Below, piece by piece: positions 1 through 3,348 of a stretch of DNA of 5,966 nt; position 1 is the stretch's first letter, and every line of letters starts with the position of its first letter. Position numbers and translations under genes: made by a program. Under the pieces are notes generated by a model, which worked only from the letters and a program-made list of their open reading frames with translations, was not told the DNA's origin and searched no databases. The stretch is from an uncultured Atopobiaceae bacterium (GTDB lineage Bacteria; Actinomycetota; Coriobacteriia; Coriobacteriales; Atopobiaceae): assembly GCA_944321005.1 (NCBI GenBank), contig CALUJT010000289.1, positions 1-5,966 of the forward strand, given 5' to 3'.

Positions 1-69
1 AGGCTCGTCGACGCGGGCATGGTCGAGTCCCTGGGGTCGGACAGGAACAGGGCCTATCGGGCCGTCTGA
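1..69 (+). CDS. 3' end of an upstream gene, product unknown (partial)
   Basis: The first 69 bases read as 22 codons followed by TGA, ending in DRNRAYRAV. The short LVDAGMVESLGSDRNRAYRAV tail looks like the last helix and wing of a winged-helix domain, as seen at the C-terminus of some regulators, Fic-family proteins and AAA_4-type ATP-binding proteins. That resemblance is only by eye. The remainder lies outside the window, so neither start nor function can be given. It runs in the same direction as the SLH gene and ends 223 bases before that gene's start codon, with a hairpin between, so it is probably a separate transcription unit. Nothing here points to a DNA invertase. Confidence 0.45.
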   Translation, partial: RLVDAGMVESLGSDRNRAYRAV

Positions 70-143
70 CGCCCGCCCCCGGGTCGGCCTGAGAGGGCAT
101 CGCGTGCCGTCGCGCCGAAACCGGCCCGGACCAACCCGCTGCT

Positions 144-169
144 GGCGGGGACGCGCCCCCGTCCCCGCC
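144..169 (+). terminator. GC-rich hairpin after the upstream gene, possible terminator
   Basis: A perfect 10-bp stem (144-153 with 160-169) closes a 6-base loop (CGCCCC), 74 bases after the upstream stop codon. There is no T-run after it, but terminators of high-GC actinobacteria often lack one. It may end transcription of the upstream gene and so insulate the SLH gene. I see no convincing -35/-10 pair between 70 and 292; the only A/T-rich spots are CCTAAT near 175-180 and the stretch just before the ribosome binding site. Confidence 0.45.
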
Positions 170-218
170 TCGCCCCTAATCCAGCGTGGCCCGATCTCCC
201 CGCGGCTTGGCGGCGCCC

Positions 219-266
219 GGCCCTGCGGCTCCGGACGCGTCCGGTCGCGCCCGGGGCCGCAGGGCC
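219..266 (+). promoter_or_regulatory. Long hairpin just upstream of the ribosome binding site
   Basis: Bases 219-234 and 251-266 pair over 16 positions (15 Watson-Crick, one G-U in RNA), leaving a 16-base loop. A perfect 14-bp palindrome (CCGGACGCGTCCGG, 231-244) overlaps the upper stem and offers an alternative fold. The structure ends 13 bases before the AAGGAG. As RNA it could be a 5' untranslated stabilising hairpin, as known for some S-layer mRNAs, or an attenuator. As DNA the palindrome could bind a regulator or recombinase. Which role applies is inference. Confidence 0.5.
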
Positions 267-279
267 CGTCCCAACTTAA

Positions 280-285
280 AAGGAG
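280..285 (+). promoter_or_regulatory. Ribosome binding site of the plus-strand SLH gene
   Basis: AAGGAG lies 7 bases before the ATG at 293. It sits in an A-rich patch (CTTAAAAGGAG) inside a very GC-rich leader. It fixes the start at 293 rather than at the in-frame GTG at 104, which has no such site and would place about 63 Arg/Pro-rich residues before the signal peptide. Confidence 0.85.
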
Positions 286-290
286 ACAAC

Positions 291-304
291 GCATGACAGC
301 TTGC
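291..304 (+). repeat. 14-nt shared element, copy 1, spanning the start codon
   Basis: GCATGACAGCTTGC covers the ATG and codons 2-4 of the plus gene. The same 14-mer with C for T at position 4 occurs at 3224-3237 (same strand) and 2990-3003 (opposite strand). Flanking bases do not match, so the shared unit is sharply limited to these 14 bases. It may be a recombination site or a pairing site for the 3' untranslated region. Confidence 0.65.
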
Positions 305-2860
305 AGGAACAAGGCCAGGGGCGCGGTCGTCGCCGCCCTCGCCGGCGCGCTCACGCTGGGCGCCGCGCCGGTCATAGCGCTGGCGGACGGGGCGTCGCTG
401 ATGACCGCAACCGACGTCTCGGAGATCAAGAACAGCACCGTTACCGCAGCAATCGACGAGAACCGGGACGAGATTGAGGATCTGAGCAACATTTCGTTCG
501 AGGCAGATGGTAACGCTCACTACGTCGTCCCAACCGAGGTTACTAACGTGCTCGGTGACGTCTACGACGTTGAAGACGACGGACTGCAGGTGACCTATTA
601 CGCCGCCTCCCCGAACAACAACCCGACCGGAACGTGGCTCCTCGATGCTGACGGCGAGCGCATCTACGTCACTTCCATTAGGGACAATGACCCCGAGAAC
701 ATTACCGCCGCAGGGAAATACTATGTCGGAGTGTTTGCCGCGAGCGGAGCAGTCAACGCCGCGAACTCCACCTACCTGGAGTTCACCCTCGCGAGCACGA
801 CGCTGAGTGACGCCTACGTCTGCGACGCTGCCGACACGGACGACACGTCCCTGGAGTACATCGCCTCCGTGCAGGCTCTCGGCCGTGACTTCAACGTCGC
901 GCTCAACGGTCATGTTCTCAACAGCGGCACCGAGATCAAGGCATGGGTCTACAAGGCCGGCGACACCACCTTCACCGCCACAGACGTCGAGAACGTCGGT
1001 GACTACGTGATTCGAGTCGAGGGAAGGACTGGCTCTGACTACGAGGGCCAGAGTGTCGACATCCCCTTCAGCATCGTGCCCGTTGACCTTGCGGATGCCT
1101 CCATCGTACTCGACCAGGATCTCAACGCAGTCGCTGGGACCGCTGCCCCGACCGTCGTCAGGACTGTCGACGGGTCTGCGGCGCTCGCCGGCGAGGTGAC
1201 GCTCAAGTTCGACTCCGCGTCCAATGGGGCGCTCGCTCCCAGTGACGCCCAGGGCGCCTACACTTATCGCGTCGTGCCTACGGACTCCGAGGATGAGGAC
1301 ATCGTAAACTATCAGGAGATTACCGTCATCCGCTATGCGCGCCCGGCGACCTTCCGCTACGACCGCCAGGAGATTGCTGACGGTCAGACGATTGAGCGGT
1401 TCGATCCTACGCTCGTCGACGCCAGAGGCGGCAATGCTGCCGTCGCTACGGAGATCTCGTACGAGAAGCAGGACTCAAACGGCCTTTGGCACGGTGTCGA
1501 TGCGGCGGCAACGCAGTACCCCGGCACCTACCGCGCCATCATCACCGCTGTCGATGACGACTACACCTACGGCGGCTCCGTCACGGTCAACTTCGCCGTT
1601 GCGGCCATCGACGTCGTCGACACCGACGTCTACGTGACCTACATGGGCGAGGTCGTCGAGGAGGGCGAGGCGGTCGACGTCTACTCCGGCTCCGACCTCT
1701 CCGGCAACGTGTCCGTGCGCGCCTTCGACGAGGACGGTGAGGAGGTCCCGGCCTCCGAGTTCGACGTCGTCATCACGAACGAGGACGGCGACGAGGTCGA
1801 CGAGGTCGTCGACGCCGGCGAGTACACCGTCAACGTGAAGAACAAGGCCGACTCCATGTACCAGATCGTCGGCGGCGACGACTCCGTCACCTTCGAGGTG
1901 CTCCCCGTCGTGACCACCGGCGACACCGCGACCGACGCCGACAACGCCGACATCCGCTTCGACGGCGTGCTCGCCTTCGGCGCGACGAACCAGGGCAACA
2001 CCTACGCCTACACGGGCGAGGCGGTCGTCCCGACGTTCCAGTACGACCTCACCTGGGGCCGCTACGCCGACTCCGAGGACTGGGTCTCCCTTCCCGCCGA
2101 CGCCTACCGCGCCGAGTACGAGGTGAAGACCGCCTCCGGCGCCTGGAAGCCCGTCGACGAGTGCGTCGAGCCCGGCACCTACCGCGTCGTGCTCTCCGAC
2201 AACGCCAAGGACGGCAACCACGACGTCGACGGCACCTACGAGTTCGTCGTCTCCAAGGACCGCGTCTTCCTCGACGTCGCCAACGACCAGTGGTACTCCG
2301 AGTACGTCTACCAGGTCCGCGAGAGCGGCTGGATGACCGGCTACGGCATGGGCCTCTTCTTCGGCCCGGCCGACTCCATCAAGCGCGGCGACGTCGCCAT
2401 GACGCTCTACCGCATGGCCGGCCAGCCCGACTTCACCGACGAGGGCTCCTACGACGAGAACAAGGGCTACCTCACCGGGTTCTCCGACGTCGACGGGAAC
2501 GCCTACTACGCCAAGGCCATCCTCTGGGCCAAGAGCGCCGGCATCGTGTCCGGCGACGGCGGCAAGGACACCTTCCGCCCGAACGACACCGTGACCCGCG
2601 AGGAGCTCGCCAAGATGCTCGCGATCTTCGCCGACAAGTGCGGCGAGGACACCGACGTCGACGCCGACGCCGTGCTCGGGGGGTACGAGGACGAGTCCTC
2701 CGTCTCCGACTGGGCCCGCGGCTACGTCGCCTACCTCGTCGAGGCCGGCGTCATGGGCAAGGACTCCGGCCTGAAGGGCAACCAGCCCATCAGCCGCGCG
2801 GAGGTCGCCGCCATGGCCGTGCGCCTGAGCGACGTGTTCGACTTCAAGATCATGGAGTAG
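293..2860 (+). CDS. Secreted multi-Ig-like surface protein with three C-terminal SLH repeats
   Basis: The product has 855 residues. Residues 1-31 are a signal peptide: MTACRNKARG basic end, hydrophobic core (AVVAALAGALTLGAA), and an ALA|DG cleavage site after residue 31. Six beta-rich modules follow, each closing with a strand motif of the type PGxYxVxV, at about residues 138, 234, 319, 408, 506 and 625. The last carries YTGEAVVPTF, typical of MBG/Ig-like bacterial repeats. Three SLH repeats end the protein: 657-703 (FLDV...KRGD), 728-785 (FSDV...TREE) and 799-855 (...SRAE). SLH domains in other bacteria bind cell-wall polysaccharide, so an S-layer or cell-surface role is likely; the ligand of the outer part is unknown. 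The start is set by AAGGAG at 280-285. Codons before about 1600 often end in A/T, while later ones almost never do, suggesting a mosaic gene. It converges with a paralogue of the same layout, and its signal-peptide DNA is repeated inverted there. Expression may therefore depend on orientation. Confidence 0.93.
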   Translation: MTACRNKARGAVVAALAGALTLGAAPVIALADGASLMTATDVSEIKNSTVTAAIDENRDEIEDLSNISFEADGNAHYVVPTEVTNVLGDVYDVEDDGLQVTYYAASPNNNPTGTWLLDADGERIYVTSIRDNDPENITAAGKYYVGVFAASGAVNAANSTYLEFTLASTTLSDAYVCDAADTDDTSLEYIASVQALGRDFNVALNGHVLNSGTEIKAWVYKAGDTTFTATDVENVGDYVIRVEGRTGSDYEGQSVDIPFSIVPVDLADASIVLDQDLNAVAGTAAPTVVRTVDGSAALAGEVTLKFDSASNGALAPSDAQGAYTYRVVPTDSEDEDIVNYQEITVIRYARPATFRYDRQEIADGQTIERFDPTLVDARGGNAAVATEISYEKQDSNGLWHGVDAAATQYPGTYRAIITAVDDDYTYGGSVTVNFAVAAIDVVDTDVYVTYMGEVVEEGEAVDVYSGSDLSGNVSVRAFDEDGEEVPASEFDVVITNEDGDEVDEVVDAGEYTVNVKNKADSMYQIVGGDDSVTFEVLPVVTTGDTATDADNADIRFDGVLAFGATNQGNTYAYTGEAVVPTFQYDLTWGRYADSEDWVSLPADAYRAEYEVKTASGAWKPVDECVEPGTYRVVLSDNAKDGNHDVDGTYEFVVSKDRVFLDVANDQWYSEYVYQVRESGWMTGYGMGLFFGPADSIKRGDVAMTLYRMAGQPDFTDEGSYDENKGYLTGFSDVDGNAYYAKAILWAKSAGIVSGDGGKDTFRPNDTVTREELAKMLAIFADKCGEDTDVDADAVLGGYEDESSVSDWARGYVAYLVEAGVMGKDSGLKGNQPISRAEVAAMAVRLSDVFDFKIME
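330..403 (+). repeat. Outer inverted repeat, left arm (signal-peptide coding)
   Basis: These 74 bases, encoding residues from Ala14 to the Met after ADGASL, match the reverse complement of 5893-5966 except at 376 (A here, G there: ATA Ile28 versus ATG Met). Similarity stops abruptly at 404. The right arm touches the window edge, so the true left limit may lie before 330. The arm contains an 8-bp dyad (342-349 with 364-371). Because frame is preserved, recombination anywhere inside it would join the leader of one gene to the body of the other without a frameshift. Confidence 0.95.
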
Positions 2861-2891
2861 GTTCGACGGGCACCTGAGCTCGTCGCAATCC

Positions 2892-2918
2892 GCCGGGGAG
2901 GGCAGAGCCCTCCCCGGC
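2892..2918 (+). terminator. Hairpin 1 after the plus-strand SLH gene
   Basis: A perfect 12-bp stem (2892-2903 with 2907-2918, 3-base apex) begins 31 bases after the TAG. It is the first hairpin reached by transcripts of the plus gene and a likely intrinsic terminator without a T-run. A hairpin that also opens with GCCGGGG but has a different upper stem occupies the matching place after the minus gene (3307-3330). Confidence 0.65.
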
Positions 2919-2989
2919 ACCGCGTCGGCAGCAGGCCGGCCGCAGCCGAGTGGGACCATCAGTCGGCTGCGACAGGCCTATCCGGTGAA

Positions 2990-3003
2990 GCAAGCTGTCG
3001 TGC
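2990..3003 (-). repeat. 14-nt shared element, copy 2 (inverted)
   Basis: Read on the minus strand this is GCACGACAGCTTGC, matching 291-304 at 13 of 14 bases. On the plus strand it is GCAAGCTGTCGTGC. In an mRNA of the plus gene extending this far, it would be complementary to that mRNA's own start-codon region, with a single G-U pair at the U of AUG. It lies 129 bases past the plus stop codon, after the first two hairpins, so it is present only in transcripts that read through them. Confidence 0.7.
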
Positions 3004-3026
3004 AACAAGAAGGCCGTGGCGAGGGC

Positions 3027-3064
3027 CGACGCCCCCCACCCGCTCGCACGGGTGGGGGGCGTCG
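3027..3064 (+). terminator. Hairpin with 16-bp perfect stem, left side of the centre
   Basis: Bases 3027-3042 pair perfectly with 3049-3064 around the loop CTCGCA. It is the strongest stem on the plus-gene side. Its mirror partner at 3157-3194 has a different lower stem but the same tip and loop when read on the minus strand. This suits a strong terminator for the plus gene or a blocker of transcripts arriving from the opposite gene. No T-run follows (GTCGACGTCT). Confidence 0.65.
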
Positions 3065-3156
3065 ACGTCTCCGCGCCCTCCCCGCCGGGCCCAGCCATCA
3101 GTCCGGTCGGGCGCGCGGGCGGACGAACCGGCCCGCGCCCCCGGCGCCCTAACGTC
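3065..3156. other. Centre of the convergent intergenic region, no gene seen
   Basis: This very GC-rich stretch lies between the two 16-bp hairpins. GACGT follows each hairpin reading inward (3064-3068; ACGTC at 3152-3156). An 8-bp stem (3113-3120 with 3131-3138) is the main internal structure. Reading frames starting at GTG inside the flanking repeats cross the area but have no ribosome binding site and simply translate the hairpins. I see no promoter or RNA gene here. Confidence 0.5.
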
Positions 3157-3195
3157 GTGACCCTCCCTCCCGTGCGAGCGGGAGGGAGGGTCACG
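3156..3195 (-). terminator. Hairpin with 16-17-bp stem, right side of the centre
   Basis: Bases 3157-3172 pair perfectly with 3179-3194 around a 6-base loop, and 3156-3195 adds another pair. Read on the minus strand the loop is CTCGCA, the same as in the left hairpin. The lower stem differs from the left one at several positions, yet both arms changed together and pairing is intact. It probably acts for transcripts of the minus-strand gene. Confidence 0.65.
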
Positions 3196-3299
3196 GCCCT
3201 CGCCACGGCCTACTTCTGTTTTCGCACGACAGCTTGCTCTACCGGATAGGCCCGTCGGAACCGGCTCCGAGGGAGCCCGCTCCGGCCGGCCTGCTGCCG
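3157..3299. repeat. Inner inverted repeat, right arm
   Basis: This is the reverse-complement partner of 2926-3064. Its conserved blocks are GGCCCTCGCCACGGCC at 3195-3210, the 14-nt element at 3224-3237, ACCGGATAGGCC at 3241-3252 and GGCCGGCCTGCTGCCG at 3284-3299. The spacer between the first two is 13 bases here but 8 in the left arm. A 6-bp hairpin (3263-3268 with 3272-3277) takes the place of the 9-bp hairpin of the left arm. Confidence 0.85.
3224..3237 (+). repeat. 14-nt shared element, copy 3
   Basis: GCACGACAGCTTGC differs from the start-codon copy at 291-304 only by C for T at position 4 and is identical to the reverse complement of 2990-3003. On the minus strand, in the 3' region of the minus gene 111 bases past its stop codon, it reads GCAAGCTGTCGTGC. 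It could therefore pair with that gene's start region if its unseen 5' end matches the plus gene. Confidence 0.7.
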
Positions 3300-3306
3300 C
3301 CGGGGG

Positions 3307-3330
3307 GCCGGGGCCCCGAGGGGCCCCGGC
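3307..3330 (-). terminator. Hairpin 1 after the minus-strand SLH gene
   Basis: A nearly complete palindrome pairs 3307-3316 with 3321-3330 around a 4-base loop, 18 bases beyond the minus-strand stop codon. It is the likely first terminator of the minus gene and is positioned like 2892-2918 after the plus gene. Both start with GCCGGGG, but the upper stem is different. Confidence 0.65.
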
Positions 3331-3348
3331 CGTGGTGCAATCTGGTCG

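Larger units (their letters stand above)
2926..3064. repeat. Inner inverted repeat, left arm
   Basis: Conserved blocks appear here in order, and in reverse complement at 3157-3299: CGGCAGCAGGCCGGCC (2926-2941), GGCCTATCCGGT (2975-2986), GCAAGCTGTCGTGC (2990-3003), GGCCGTGGCGAGGGCC (3012-3027), and the CCCGCTCGCACGGG hairpin tip at 3039-3052. The blocks are exact while the segments between them differ in sequence and length. A 9-bp hairpin (2941-2949 with 2963-2971) sits between the first two blocks. The arm reads as a structured 3' untranslated region or a recombination-related repeat. Confidence 0.85.

Noticed and set aside
50..60. GGGCCTATCGG at the end of the upstream gene resembling the conserved GGCCTATCCGGT block of the inner repeat
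   Set aside because: The match is short and imperfect and lies inside a coding tail; neighbouring bases do not match, so chance in GC-rich DNA is enough to explain it.
104..292. In-frame GTG extension of the plus SLH gene by 63 residues
   Set aside because: There is no ribosome binding site at 104, the residues are Arg/Pro-rich leader translation, and a textbook signal peptide with AAGGAG spacing starts at 293.
176..913. Minus-strand open frame covering the leader and 5' part of the plus SLH gene
   Set aside because: It overlaps a certain signal peptide and SLH gene, and its product has no recognisable domain and contains reverse translation of hairpins.
1475..2959. Long minus-strand open frame (494 codons) opposite the plus SLH gene
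   Set aside because: Its Val/Asp/Gly-rich low-complexity product is the antisense shadow of a gene with GC-rich third positions; no ribosome binding site or domain is visible.
2850..3249. Two opposing small frames in the intergenic region with similar starts (MARADAPHP..., MARAVTLPP...)
   Set aside because: Their similarity comes only from the inner inverted repeat. They start with GTG without ribosome binding sites and translate hairpin stems, so they are not credible proteins.
2861..3348. CRISPR array, tRNA or rRNA in the intergenic region
   Set aside because: The repeats are inverted rather than regularly spaced direct repeats, and no cloverleaf or rRNA-like sequence is visible.
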